DNA of 64,000 nucleotides from a virus. The notes beneath the pieces were generated by a model. It ran no database searches and had not been told where the DNA came from. It saw only the letters and a program-made list of their open reading frames with translations. Positions within the stretch are counted from its first letter, which is position 1. Every line of letters starts with the position of its first letter. The translations under genes were made by a program, and so were the position numbers. Location of the stretch: IMG/VR virus record IMGVR_UViG_3300017971_000041, positions 1-64,000 of that record; one strand, written 5' to 3'. Shown here in pieces: positions 39,637 to 47,251 of this stretch.

Positions 39637-40826
39637 TTATCCCATCGCCATCCCTTAAATCGTGGTTGTCGGAGTGAGCCTTTTTTCGTTTCTTCTTTAT
39701 ACTCGATTGTAGCAACTACGCCCATGAATCGATCTTTGTTTTCCCAAATGTATGAACGGACCAGGGTTTTTTCATTGCCTAAAAGGACCGACTTAAATCC
39801 CGTCCCAACCCGAACTTCTCGATTTTTATACTGGACGACAATACCCCCGAGCGACCCTTCGTTTGCCCCCGTCCCCTCGTAGAACCCGATAACTCGACAA
39901 TCAACGGATTTTATCGGGACTCGCCTTTGCCAATCATAACCACGTTTGTCTTTGTACAGTGAATTTGGATCATAGATTACGATTCCTTCCTCTCCATCAT
40001 TAACACTCTGGGCGAAAAATAAATCGAGCTCCTTAAATGAATTAATCGGGTAGTGAGGAATGAGTTGGATGTGACTTGAACCCAACACTCCCGTCTCGAA
40101 ATGTTCAGCTAATATGTTATAACGTTCGGCCTTTATAGCCTCCACGGATGGGATGTCAAAGACATTCAAAATCGCGGTTGGAAGTTGTTGGTGGTTGCGA
40201 ATCAATCCCGAGGCGGAATCGAAGTGGTGGCCTGGGACTGTAATCTCGGCGTCGAGTTCGTATGGATACGATTCCAATGCTTCAAGCAAATGGTCGACTC
40301 CAAGGACTTCATGGCCAGACCGTGTTACGAGCTTTCCCCCTATGTATCTTCCTCGGACTCCGTCTTTTTTGACTGCAGCCAGGACCGGGATTTTTGTGCG
40401 TTTTTTCTTATACGATTTTAAAAGCATTACCGAGGGCTTTTTTGACCCATCGAAAGTCAATGGAATGAGGCCGGGGAAAACGGTATTAATTGTCCGAATT
40501 CCAATACCAGCCCGGAGATCTCTGTCGATAATACGCTTTGCCAACTCACATGTCGGTCCGTCCATTGCTTGCAAACATTGCCGGACTTTCATTTCAGCTT
40601 CGGCCCCAGATAATTCCCTCGTGGATAATAAATCGAGCATTTGAAAAAACGAATCCTCGAGAATGTTTACGGAGCCAGCCCCTCTGATGTCAGGAGCTGT
40701 GATAAAATATTTTTTAAAAGGATTGTATGTATATTCTAAGATCTCCCGTAGGTGATGATTTTTATTTAAAATTTCTTGTTTCTTATGGCCGGATGCACGA
40801 CTGATACAATCAATGATCTCTAACAC
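39633..40826 (-). CDS. ATP-dependent DNA ligase
   Basis: A 397-aa ligase. The adenylation motif I is VKKDGVRG, with Lys153 forming the AMP adduct. Motif III is in YELDAEITVPG, motif IV in DGEEGIVIYD, and motif V in RRVPIKSVDCRVIGF. A short OB domain (~305-397) follows. An N-terminal ~130-residue helical part precedes the catalytic core, as in some larger phage ligases. It seals nicks at Okazaki fragments and repair sites. Confidence 0.94.
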   Translation of the reverse strand: MLEIIDCISRASGHKKQEILNKNHHLREILEYTYNPFKKYFITAPDIRGAGSVNILEDSFFQMLDLLSTRELSGAEAEMKVRQCLQAMDGPTCELAKRIIDRDLRAGIGIRTINTVFPGLIPLTFDGSKKPSVMLLKSYKKKRTKIPVLAAVKKDGVRGRYIGGKLVTRSGHEVLGVDHLLEALESYPYELDAEITVPGHHFDSASGLIRNHQQLPTAILNVFDIPSVEAIKAERYNILAEHFETGVLGSSHIQLIPHYPINSFKELDLFFAQSVNDGEEGIVIYDPNSLYKDKRGYDWQRRVPIKSVDCRVIGFYEGTGANEGSLGGIVVQYKNREVRVGTGFKSVLLGNEKTLVRSYIWENKDRFMGVVATIEYKEETKKGSLRQPRFKGWRWDK

Positions 40827-40840
40827 AGTTCCCCCTTTCG

Positions 40841-40870
40841 ACTAATGTCATGTATTCTCACGACATTAGT
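40841..40870. other. Inverted repeat upstream of ligase
   Basis: ACTAATGTC (40841-40849) and GACATTAGT (40862-40870) form a perfect 9-bp inverted repeat. There is no T run. It could be an operator or a weak terminator of the upstream gene. Confidence 0.6.
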
Positions 40871-40886
40871 AGAAGTATGATTTTTG

Positions 40887-41192
40887 TTATATGAAGCCCA
40901 GGTATTCGAACAATTGCTCAGGCGTAAAATCGTAGATCAGATATGTAGCCATAATATAATTTGCCTCGTCGACTGTCCACAATTGACTATAAAAGTTCAG
41001 TTGTGCAGCCAATAATAAGAGATTGTTCGTGTTGATGGATTTTTCCGAATGAGTTGCCAGGACCGCCTTAAAGCGGTCAATTTGCGAGAGAATGTCAGCG
41101 TCGGTAACAATATAACTCTCCATAAAGCAGTGTCGTTCCTTGTCCTTTAAAGCAGTGTAACGTCTTAATTCTTCTACGTCCCGAAATTTCAT
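40887..41192 (-). CDS. Hypothetical protein
   Basis: A 101-aa helical protein with no clear motif (YIVTDADILSQIDRFKAVLA, then NTNNLLLLAAQLNFYSQLW). AAGGAGGAAT precedes the ATG. It lies between an HTH-module gene and the ligase operon and probably shares the transcript from 41688. Function unknown. Confidence 0.75.
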   Translation of the reverse strand: MKFRDVEELRRYTALKDKERHCFMESYIVTDADILSQIDRFKAVLATHSEKSINTNNLLLLAAQLNFYSQLWTVDEANYIMATYLIYDFTPEQLFEYLGFI

Positions 41193-41207
41193 AATTCCTC
41201 CTTGTTG

Positions 41208-41627
41208 TTATATGTCCAAAATTTCAATCAAATCTTTTTCATAGCGACTGTCAAATTTCCATGTTTTGTTAGAAAGTCGAGGGGGGAGTTCGTAAGATTT
41301 TTGTTTCCTCAAAATTTTACGAATTTTTGAAGGTTTCATGTTCAGTTCTATTGCAAGATCAGCAGGTGTTATGATTCGAATTTTGTTTTCGTGCAATTCA
41401 CAATTAATTGTTCTTCGACAAAGAATCGTAACAATTCGTGTGATTGAATGATCGGAGAGATTTAAATTTTCGCCGGTCAAAGAGTCAGCAAAATCACGAT
41501 AATGAGCAGGACCCTCTTTTGAGATATCAATTTTCTTTTCGGAGCAGGTATCGAGTAAATTTTGATACATAGAATCGTGTTTTTTATTTATGTAGTTGAT
41601 GTCGTTTTTAATTTGTGATTTTTGCAT
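41208..41627 (-). CDS. C-terminal HTH fusion protein (family member E)
   Basis: A 139-aa protein. The N-terminal ~80 residues are helical and unique (YINKKHDSMYQNLLDTCSEK, then LSDHSITRIVTILCRRTI). The last ~55 carry the HTH module (IITPADLAIELNMKPSKIRK, LRKQKSYELPP, WKFD). GAGGAG is upstream and the promoter is at 41660-41688. Probably a DNA-binding regulator. Confidence 0.82.
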   Translation of the reverse strand: MQKSQIKNDINYINKKHDSMYQNLLDTCSEKKIDISKEGPAHYRDFADSLTGENLNLSDHSITRIVTILCRRTINCELHENKIRIITPADLAIELNMKPSKIRKILRKQKSYELPPRLSNKTWKFDSRYEKDLIEILDI

Positions 41628-41659
41628 TGTGTTTCTCCTCGTTGTTAATTGTTACGTTG

Positions 41660-41688
41660 TTTATAATAGAGAAATCACACAATGTCAA
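41660..41688 (-). promoter_or_regulatory. Sigma70-like promoter
   Basis: Leftward TTGACA (41683-41688), 17-bp spacer, TATAAA (41660-41665). It drives the 41627 gene. Confidence 0.82.
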
Positions 41689-41699
41689 CAAAAATCTTA

Positions 41700-41738
41700 G
41701 GAAATAAAAGCCAGATTCCGAATCCGGCTTTTATTTCC
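41700..41738. terminator. Long-stem terminator
   Basis: GGAAATAAAAGCCAGATTC pairs with GAATCCGGCTTTTATTTCC (one mismatch) around a very short loop. It lies between the end of the 42289 gene and the next promoter. Confidence 0.8.
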
Positions 41739-41758
41739 CCAACAACAACAACGACACA

Positions 41759-42289
41759 TTAAAACAGAGTGAGAATATGGTCCCAATATTCGATCCTGAA
41801 GACCCAGCCTCCGGGTTTTTCAGATTCGGGTAGCAAGTCAGATTCGTCTTCCCGGTATTTACGAAGGATTCGGCGAGTTTTAACCGGAGTTATTTTTAAA
41901 TGATTAGCAATGTCTTTAACAGTAAAAGTTTCCACGGGGGTGGGATCTGGCTCGACAATCTCGTCCAGGTCGGTCAATTCAGCTACCGCCTCTTCGTTCA
42001 GGGTATCAGCGAGTTCGATCAATTTTTCAGTCGTCCAGGTTTCCATCGGAGCAAACCAGTAAGTGCCCTCGGCATTTTTAATAGACGTTATCAGTTCCTC
42101 GCGGCAATTTTCAGTAGGGGTCGGTTTTTTGATTGTGGTCAGTTTTGCGGCCAGGACCTCGATTTTTTCGATCATAACGGCTTTAGAATATTTACAAGAT
42201 TTCAGAGGTTTCATTCCTGAAGATTGTCGCAGATTGTTTAGGTGGGCGAATATTTCTTTCGCGGTATTTGTCGTATCGATCGTGGTCAT
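41759..42289 (-). CDS. C-terminal HTH fusion protein (family member F)
   Basis: A 176-aa protein. Residues ~10-48 (EIFAHLNNLRQSSGMKPLKS, then KAVMIEKIEVLAAKL) match the N-terminus of the 35964 protein. The centre is unique and acidic. The last ~55 residues are the HTH module (FTVKDIANHLKITPVKTRRI, LRKYRED, GWVF). GGAGG precedes the ATG, and the promoter at 42334-42362 has a perfect TATACT -10. Sharing both ends with member D but not the middle suggests duplication with central divergence. Confidence 0.83.
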   Translation of the reverse strand: MTTIDTTNTAKEIFAHLNNLRQSSGMKPLKSCKYSKAVMIEKIEVLAAKLTTIKKPTPTENCREELITSIKNAEGTYWFAPMETWTTEKLIELADTLNEEAVAELTDLDEIVEPDPTPVETFTVKDIANHLKITPVKTRRILRKYREDESDLLPESEKPGGWVFRIEYWDHILTLF

Positions 42290-42333
42290 TGTTGCCTCCT
42301 GTGTTTGTTGAATTTGTTTCGTTTTGAAGATCC

Positions 42334-42362
42334 AGTATAAGAGACATTGATTGAGGTGTCAA
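42334..42362 (-). promoter_or_regulatory. Sigma70-like promoter overlapping a hairpin
   Basis: Leftward TTGACA (42357-42362), 17-bp spacer, TATACT (42334-42339). The -35 lies inside the GGTGTCAACAC arm of the adjoining hairpin. Confidence 0.82.
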
Positions 42363-42392
42363 CACAAATCCCGGGTGTTGACACCTTTTTTT
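42355..42392 (+). terminator. Hairpin with T run reading rightward
   Basis: GGTGTCAACAC (42355-42365) pairs with GTGTTGACACC (42375-42385), followed by TTTTTTT on the + strand. It lies past the end of the leftward 43137 gene and shares bases with the next promoter. Confidence 0.78.
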
Positions 42393-42393
42393 A

Positions 42394-43137
42394 TTATTTT
42401 ACAATTTTCTTGATAACATCAGTTCGATATTTCATTTCCCATACCCAACGACCCGATTGGATCGGTTGTGGCAATTCGTTTTTCAATTTACGAATTTTGA
42501 TTCTGAGTTTTTTCGCGGGGATTCCGAATTCTTTCGAAAGATCTTGGACAGAAAATGTTTCAGATGGGGATTCCATGTTCTCATATGGATCGACGACTTT
42601 TGGTTTTACAGTTTTTGGATCGGGTGCAGGTTTTTGCGTTTGCGTTTGTGTTTGTTTCTGATGTTTGACCTTTTTATTGACAATTGACAGATTCCTGCAT
42701 CCACAACTTGCACAACGGGAATGAGCGATTTTATGACGAAAACGTTTTGTCAATTTGATTCGATAAGCAAGGGGTTTTTTACATCCCTCACAGACAACAA
42801 CGTAATTAAAGGTAGGCCCGTCTCCAGCATTCGTCGTTCGGGTAGGCTCGGCCCCAATTCGTTTAGCAATTTGTTTCCAAACGTGGTCATGAGCAGAATA
42901 GCCACGGGTTTTGACGTCAATCATGTGAGCAATTTCATGCAAAATTACGTCTTCAAATTCTGGTTTTGGGAAGGTTCCTATGACGTGCGAGAATCTGACC
43001 TCGAGGACCTCTTTTGTGTCGCGAATGTATTTGACAGCGCCCATAGTTCTTTGTGCATTCGTCAAAATTATTGGGATATTTTCAAATCCATGCATTTTCA
43101 TCATTTTGCGGGCAGTGTAAGCAATGTCAGTCATCAT
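42394..43137 (-). CDS. SprT-like zinc metallopeptidase fused to HTH module (family member G)
   Basis: A 247-aa protein, the longest of the HTH family. Residues ~1-150 are SprT-like: HEIAHMID (His67, Glu68, His71), a downstream His near 85 as third zinc ligand, and a zinc ribbon (CEGC at ~116, CASC at ~142). SprT/Spartan proteases clear DNA-protein crosslinks; phage SprT-like proteins are common but poorly known. A Gln/Lys linker follows, then the HTH (FSVQDLSKEFGIPAKKLRIK, GRWVW). The HTH could steer proteolysis to DNA sites. AAAGGAG lies upstream; ATG 43134 is an alternative start. Confidence 0.88.
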   Translation of the reverse strand: MMTDIAYTARKMMKMHGFENIPIILTNAQRTMGAVKYIRDTKEVLEVRFSHVIGTFPKPEFEDVILHEIAHMIDVKTRGYSAHDHVWKQIAKRIGAEPTRTTNAGDGPTFNYVVVCEGCKKPLAYRIKLTKRFRHKIAHSRCASCGCRNLSIVNKKVKHQKQTQTQTQKPAPDPKTVKPKVVDPYENMESPSETFSVQDLSKEFGIPAKKLRIKIRKLKNELPQPIQSGRWVWEMKYRTDVIKKIVK

Positions 43138-43177
43138 TTTCTCCTTTGTTGTTGTGTTCTATGTTGTTGTTATGAAG

Positions 43178-43206
43178 AACATATGAGAAAATGATTTAAA
43201 TGTCAA
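43178..43206 (-). promoter_or_regulatory. Sigma70-like promoter
   Basis: Leftward TTGACA (43201-43206), 17-bp spacer, TATGTT (43178-43183). It drives the 43137 gene. Confidence 0.75.
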
Positions 43207-43285
43207 CAAAAAATCTAGATTTTATAGAAAAATTTTATTCCTTATTATAACATGATATTTTACGAATGTAGACAGTGTCAGATGA

Positions 43286-43352
43286 TCAAAATTCAACGAT
43301 CATATCGACACGCATATAATGACATGTATCGAAAATTATCGTTGAATTTTGA
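43286..43352. repeat. Perfect 15-bp inverted repeat
   Basis: TCAAAATTCAACGAT (43286-43300) and ATCGTTGAATTTTGA (43338-43352) are perfect inverses around a 37-base spacer with TATCGACACGCATA and CATGTATCGA. The arms match sequence at 1530-1590 and 1730-1790 and, more weakly, 30377-30454. It is a likely protein-binding site in the gap between the HTH block and the polymerase operon. Confidence 0.8.
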
Positions 43353-43395
43353 CGAGCTCATGAACCACATTATTTTCATCAATAAAATCAATATG

Positions 43396-43665
43396 TTATT
43401 GTTTATCCAGAGACAGGAATGCCATAATTTCGTTTAATTCTCTGGCATTGCGTAGCAAATTGAGTCGACCCCTCAGTCTTTGAACCATAGCAAACCGTTG
43501 GCGGGACTTCAATTCCACATATAGTAACTCCCGTACCTCGTCCTCTTGCATGAATTTTAATCCTACATGGATCTTTTTCCAGTTCGACAAGCGGTCCAGT
43601 ATTTCAATAAATCTGGGCTTCGACATTTCTATATTATCAAATAATTCAGTTACAAAAGTTCCCAT
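43396..43665 (-). CDS. Hypothetical protein
   Basis: An 89-aa helical, basic protein (FIEILDRLSNWKKIHVGLKF, then KSRQRFAMVQRLRGRLNLLR). It begins ten bases after the DNA polymerase stop and ends that operon. No motif is recognised; its position and charge suggest a replication accessory. Its ribosome site (AGGTAAATACA) is weak. Confidence 0.68.
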   Translation of the reverse strand: MGTFVTELFDNIEMSKPRFIEILDRLSNWKKIHVGLKFMQEDEVRELLYVELKSRQRFAMVQRLRGRLNLLRNARELNEIMAFLSLDKQ

Positions 43666-43674
43666 TGTATTTAC

Positions 43675-45663
43675 CTATTTTTTATATCGTTTTGTTTCGA
43701 ATCCAGCCGCCTTAAGTGGAAAACCAGTGTATACTTCGTCTCGATTACACATGATTTTATTGACTTCATCAATCGAGACCCCTCCATCAATCGGGGTTTC
43801 AATCACGACTTCGTCGTGGACAGTCAAGATTATTTTGTGTCCGAGTCTTTCGAGATCCAAGACAGCTTCCATCAATATCTCCCGACACATTGCTTGAGTT
43901 GCATTTTCAGCCAATCGACCAGGAGTCAATGACACCCGTCTCCAACTGTTTTTTGAAGTCATCCCCAGGTGTGTTACAGATTGAGTCCAACCCCAAGGCG
44001 CCTTTACTTCCTCCACCCGTGGTTTATAATATGCTAGGGCTTTCCCGTTGGGGAGAATCAAAAAAAGAAATCCTTGATGGCTCATAAATTGGATGTATCC
44101 AAATGAGGTCAAGGTACCTTGATTGATGATTGCGTCTTCAGCTGCGTCTTTGAGACCATACCAGAATTCTTTTACATGATAATATTTTTCACGGAAAATA
44201 TCGATTGTTCGTTTTGCTCCAGCCATGTCAAGATTGAAGCCTCTCATTAAACAATCCTCGAGGAATTTCTTGGCCCCCATCCCATATCCGCACCCGAGAA
44301 TTGTAAGCTTCCCGTGTCGTCTCATTTCGGAATCCTTTGGGATTTGATCATAGGACAAGTCGTAAAGTGAAGTCGCCATATCTGTATACAAACACAATCC
44401 GTTTTCAATTTTCCGCAATGCATCTTCTTGTCCGGCTAACCAAAACAAACCACGGTTTTCGACTTGTGAGTAATCAGACACAACAAATTTATATCCAGGA
44501 GGAGCGGTGATAGAGGGGCGTATCAACGCGGAACATGCATATAAGAAGTCAGGAAAGACACCCATCAAATCGACCAACGAATCATTTTTAAACATTTCAA
44601 TGGCTTTCTCGATATCCATTGATTTGATTTCAGCTCGAGGCAAGTTTTGAGGCTGCAATAAACGGCCTCCCTCCCGCCCCGTGGTAGCTCGATGGTATTT
44701 AAGACAATCACGGATTCGCCCGTCGAAACACACAGCTTGCTGTAGTTTGGGGAATTTTTTAATCGAACTTTTCCCAGCTGTTTTTCGAATTTCAAGTAAC
44801 GTTTTAACGCCCGGAAAATTATCAATCTCTGGATCTTCGAGACTTTTTGTAACAGTGTCAGCAGTCAAGTCTGGCAATTCATATCCCTGCGATTCGCACC
44901 ATTGGAGGATTTTTGCTCGTTGATTAATTGTTTGGACTTTATTGCCAGTTATGATTCCGACCATCGCCGTAACATCTTCGAGATATTCCTCGGTTCGATT
45001 AACCACGGCATCGATTAATTCGAGATCAATCGGAATTCCGCGTTCATTTTTTCGGACGGTATGGCGCCAAATTTCGAGTTCATTACCAACGTAGCCCCAG
45101 GGAAGTTTGGTGAGGATGGCACGTTCGGCTTCCACGTCCTGGATGCAGTAGTCGTACATTTCTTGATAAAGGTCCGGAAATAGTTCCTTTGTCCATCGAA
45201 TGTACGGGTTTTTCTTTGATGGTTTTTGTGGTTTCGACAATTTCTGAATTAAATATGATCCCCGTTTGTCTTTTTGGATTGCCAATTTCAGGACCTCACC
45301 ACATTTGTCAAGAGCCAACGGGAGAGCGAATGCCGAAGCAATTGCTTGTGTGTCACGGTATTGGTTGAAGGGAATTTTCGGCCAAGCGAATTTTCTCATG
45401 CAAACATAATTCCAAAGATATCGCTCGAAGGCAACATTCCAGCCATATACCAAGTATCCGGCCTCGATTCGCTCAAACAAGTCAACCGGCGGTGGAAGGT
45501 CTGGGTGCCAGAGTCTGGGTTCTTCATCATTGAAAGCATATGCCAGACAGATGATGTCAGTTGAGGGATCCATTGCATATCGACCCGACCCAACAACTTT
45601 AATGTCAGCTTTCGAATATGACTCAAAGTCCATGTTTATTCGGGGGCTTTTATCGTCTTCCAT
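43675..45663 (-). CDS. Family A DNA polymerase with 3'-5' exonuclease
   Basis: A 662-aa replicative-type polymerase. The exonuclease starts at DFES (Asp12, Glu14), with NVAFE near 76 and YCIQD (Asp176). The polymerase part shows GREGGRLLQPQNLP (~329), motif A VVSDYSQVENRG (Asp397), motif B KLTILGCGYGMG (~452-463) and motif C VHDEVV (~615-620). No 5'-nuclease domain is present. It resembles T7/podophage-type Pol A enzymes. It would copy the phage genome together with the helicase, primase and ligase. Confidence 0.93.
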   Translation of the reverse strand: MEDDKSPRINMDFESYSKADIKVVGSGRYAMDPSTDIICLAYAFNDEEPRLWHPDLPPPVDLFERIEAGYLVYGWNVAFERYLWNYVCMRKFAWPKIPFNQYRDTQAIASAFALPLALDKCGEVLKLAIQKDKRGSYLIQKLSKPQKPSKKNPYIRWTKELFPDLYQEMYDYCIQDVEAERAILTKLPWGYVGNELEIWRHTVRKNERGIPIDLELIDAVVNRTEEYLEDVTAMVGIITGNKVQTINQRAKILQWCESQGYELPDLTADTVTKSLEDPEIDNFPGVKTLLEIRKTAGKSSIKKFPKLQQAVCFDGRIRDCLKYHRATTGREGGRLLQPQNLPRAEIKSMDIEKAIEMFKNDSLVDLMGVFPDFLYACSALIRPSITAPPGYKFVVSDYSQVENRGLFWLAGQEDALRKIENGLCLYTDMATSLYDLSYDQIPKDSEMRRHGKLTILGCGYGMGAKKFLEDCLMRGFNLDMAGAKRTIDIFREKYYHVKEFWYGLKDAAEDAIINQGTLTSFGYIQFMSHQGFLFLILPNGKALAYYKPRVEEVKAPWGWTQSVTHLGMTSKNSWRRVSLTPGRLAENATQAMCREILMEAVLDLERLGHKIILTVHDEVVIETPIDGGVSIDEVNKIMCNRDEVYTGFPLKAAGFETKRYKK

Positions 45664-45665
45664 GT

Positions 45666-46427
45666 TTACTCCTTGTATTGAGGAAGGTTTGATGGTAAAG
45701 TTTCGTGAATACCTTCGGTTATTTCATGGTTCTTATCGATTTTACCGATTGCCATTACTGAGATTGCTGCCATTTGCAACAGCCGCTTCTTTAGCTCAAT
45801 TCGCCAGTGGGGATTTTGTAACGAGATTTGTGAAATCTTATCAAGACGTTTAGCAAATACTCGTCTCATTTCCTCCAAACCCATCCCGTGGTTCATGTCA
45901 GACCAAAGAAATTCTTGGACGGTCCTGGCGGCTTTAATCGTTTTAGCGATTGCTAATTCTTCGAGGTCAAGGGCAGCTTGTGTGTCTTGATATTGGATTT
46001 CCTTGATATTAGCTTCCCGGATAAGGGCATCGCGGCAATCGCTGGATAAATAGTGTTTGATATAGTAAATTCGTTTAATTTTTGTCGTTGATATCAGTTT
46101 AATACAATTAATACAAGGTCGTACTGTACAATATAACTCTGTGTTTGTCAACCCTTCTTTTCCACAGGATTTTAATCCCTCGATTAAGACATTTACCTCA
46201 GCGTGTATTGCCGGACATTTATCAAGGTCTTTTCCTGAATTGTCGCCTTTAGGATTTCGTTTACAGGTTTCACAATGGGGGTGACCAGATGGGGGCCCAT
46301 TGTAACCGGTTGCAACAATTCGACTATCTCGGACCAACAATGCCCCAACCCGACGACTGAGGCACGTTGACCGAGCGGCAACCAATTTTGTGATTTCCAT
46401 AAAATAATTTTGGCGGCCGAGTCGCAT
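45666..46427 (-). CDS. dCMP deaminase with C-terminal extension
   Basis: A 253-aa zinc enzyme. The deaminase core has RVGALLVRDSRIVATGYNG, HAE (His75, Glu77) and PCINC (Cys105, Cys108), converting dCMP to dUMP. The last ~95 residues (MRRVFAKRLDKISQISLQNP, then LLQMAAISVMAIGKI) form an extra helical domain not found in ordinary dCMP deaminases; its role is unknown. It lies between the polymerase and a ThyA-family enzyme, four bases from each, suggesting tight coupling. Confidence 0.9.
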   Translation of the reverse strand: MRLGRQNYFMEITKLVAARSTCLSRRVGALLVRDSRIVATGYNGPPSGHPHCETCKRNPKGDNSGKDLDKCPAIHAEVNVLIEGLKSCGKEGLTNTELYCTVRPCINCIKLISTTKIKRIYYIKHYLSSDCRDALIREANIKEIQYQDTQAALDLEELAIAKTIKAARTVQEFLWSDMNHGMGLEEMRRVFAKRLDKISQISLQNPHWRIELKKRLLQMAAISVMAIGKIDKNHEITEGIHETLPSNLPQYKE

Positions 46428-46430
46428 GAT

Positions 46431-47126
46431 TTAGAATTCTCCTTTGACATGGGCGTGGAAAGTATGTAACGATCCGATGTTATGATAAAACCACCCGGGG
46501 GTAACGCCAACTTGGTCAGCGATATATTGCATCAATTTGATCGTGGTATATACATCCGATGCATAAAATAAAACATAATCACACGATCTCTGGGAATAGA
46601 TAACGTGTAATTTATTTCCACGGATGAAGAATTGATAAGTCAAAGAGCACGGGACTCGGTCGCGGCCTCCCCAGTTCATCATGTCTTTGTTCGATTCATA
46701 CATGGAAATAATTGCCTGGCGAGTATTCGGACGTTCTTTCAATTCCTGAATAACGTACGGAATCTGGGCCTGCCAGCGTTCGGGATAGGCGTAAGAGAAA
46801 CAGCCATTGCGGATATAGGGTTTCCAAAAATCCTGTCGAATTTTCCAAGCTTCGCCGGGATTTTTATTGACGATGGAAAAATCCAGTCGTTCGGCAATTT
46901 CTGCATGGACCCAATCAATATCCATGTTCATGTAAGCCAGCAATTCCTCGAGGTCGTTGTACTGTTGAATGCAGTAGGAATAGCTCATGAGTTCGAGAGT
47001 CCGGAAGTCCGGATCGTCGCCGACGTATTTGTCTTGTACGGTATCGGACTGGTATTCGATTCCCATTTCTTTCAATTCCCGTGCTAACTCTTTAGCACAC
47101 TCGATAGTCGATTGATAAACTCTCAT
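46431..47126 (-). CDS. ThyA-family enzyme, predicted dCMP hydroxymethylase
   Basis: A 231-aa thymidylate-synthase-fold protein. The core matches ThyA: RPNTRQAII, the nucleophile in RVPC (Cys160), QFFIRGNKLHVIYSQRSCD (Arg180-Asp183), and a C-terminal GSLHTFHAH. Where ThyA has GLPFN, this has FYASD: Asp191 replaces the Asn that selects dUMP. The same Asn-to-Asp change marks T4-type dCMP hydroxymethylase, so dCMP is the likely substrate. The overall length is short for ThyA. GGAGG precedes the ATG. Confidence 0.8.
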   Translation of the reverse strand: MRVYQSTIECAKELARELKEMGIEYQSDTVQDKYVGDDPDFRTLELMSYSYCIQQYNDLEELLAYMNMDIDWVHAEIAERLDFSIVNKNPGEAWKIRQDFWKPYIRNGCFSYAYPERWQAQIPYVIQELKERPNTRQAIISMYESNKDMMNWGGRDRVPCSLTYQFFIRGNKLHVIYSQRSCDYVLFYASDVYTTIKLMQYIADQVGVTPGWFYHNIGSLHTFHAHVKGEF

Positions 47127-47138
47127 TATTTTCCTCCG

Positions 47139-47207
47139 TTAATAAAATAATAATATGAATAACACGTACCCAATGATGAAAATACTTAAAATTGTGTCAG
47201 AATTCAT
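47139..47207 (-). CDS. 22-aa membrane microprotein (candidate)
   Basis: A short ORF between promoter 47217-47245 and the ThyA-like gene: MNSDTILSIFIIGYVLFILL then FY and stop. It is one hydrophobic helix. The upstream GAAAGAAA is a poor ribosome site. It could be a leader peptide for the next gene or a membrane-active microprotein; equally it may not be translated. Confidence 0.35.
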   Translation of the reverse strand: MNSDTILSIFIIGYVLFILLFY

Positions 47208-47216
47208 GATGTTTCT

Positions 47217-47245
47217 TTCATAACACACATGGATGTCAGAGTCAA
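47217..47245 (-). promoter_or_regulatory. Sigma70-like promoter
   Basis: Leftward TTGACT (47240-47245), 17-bp spacer, TATGAA (47217-47222). It drives the 47207 ORF, the ThyA-like gene and the polymerase operon. Confidence 0.65.
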
Positions 47246-47251
47246 TAAATT

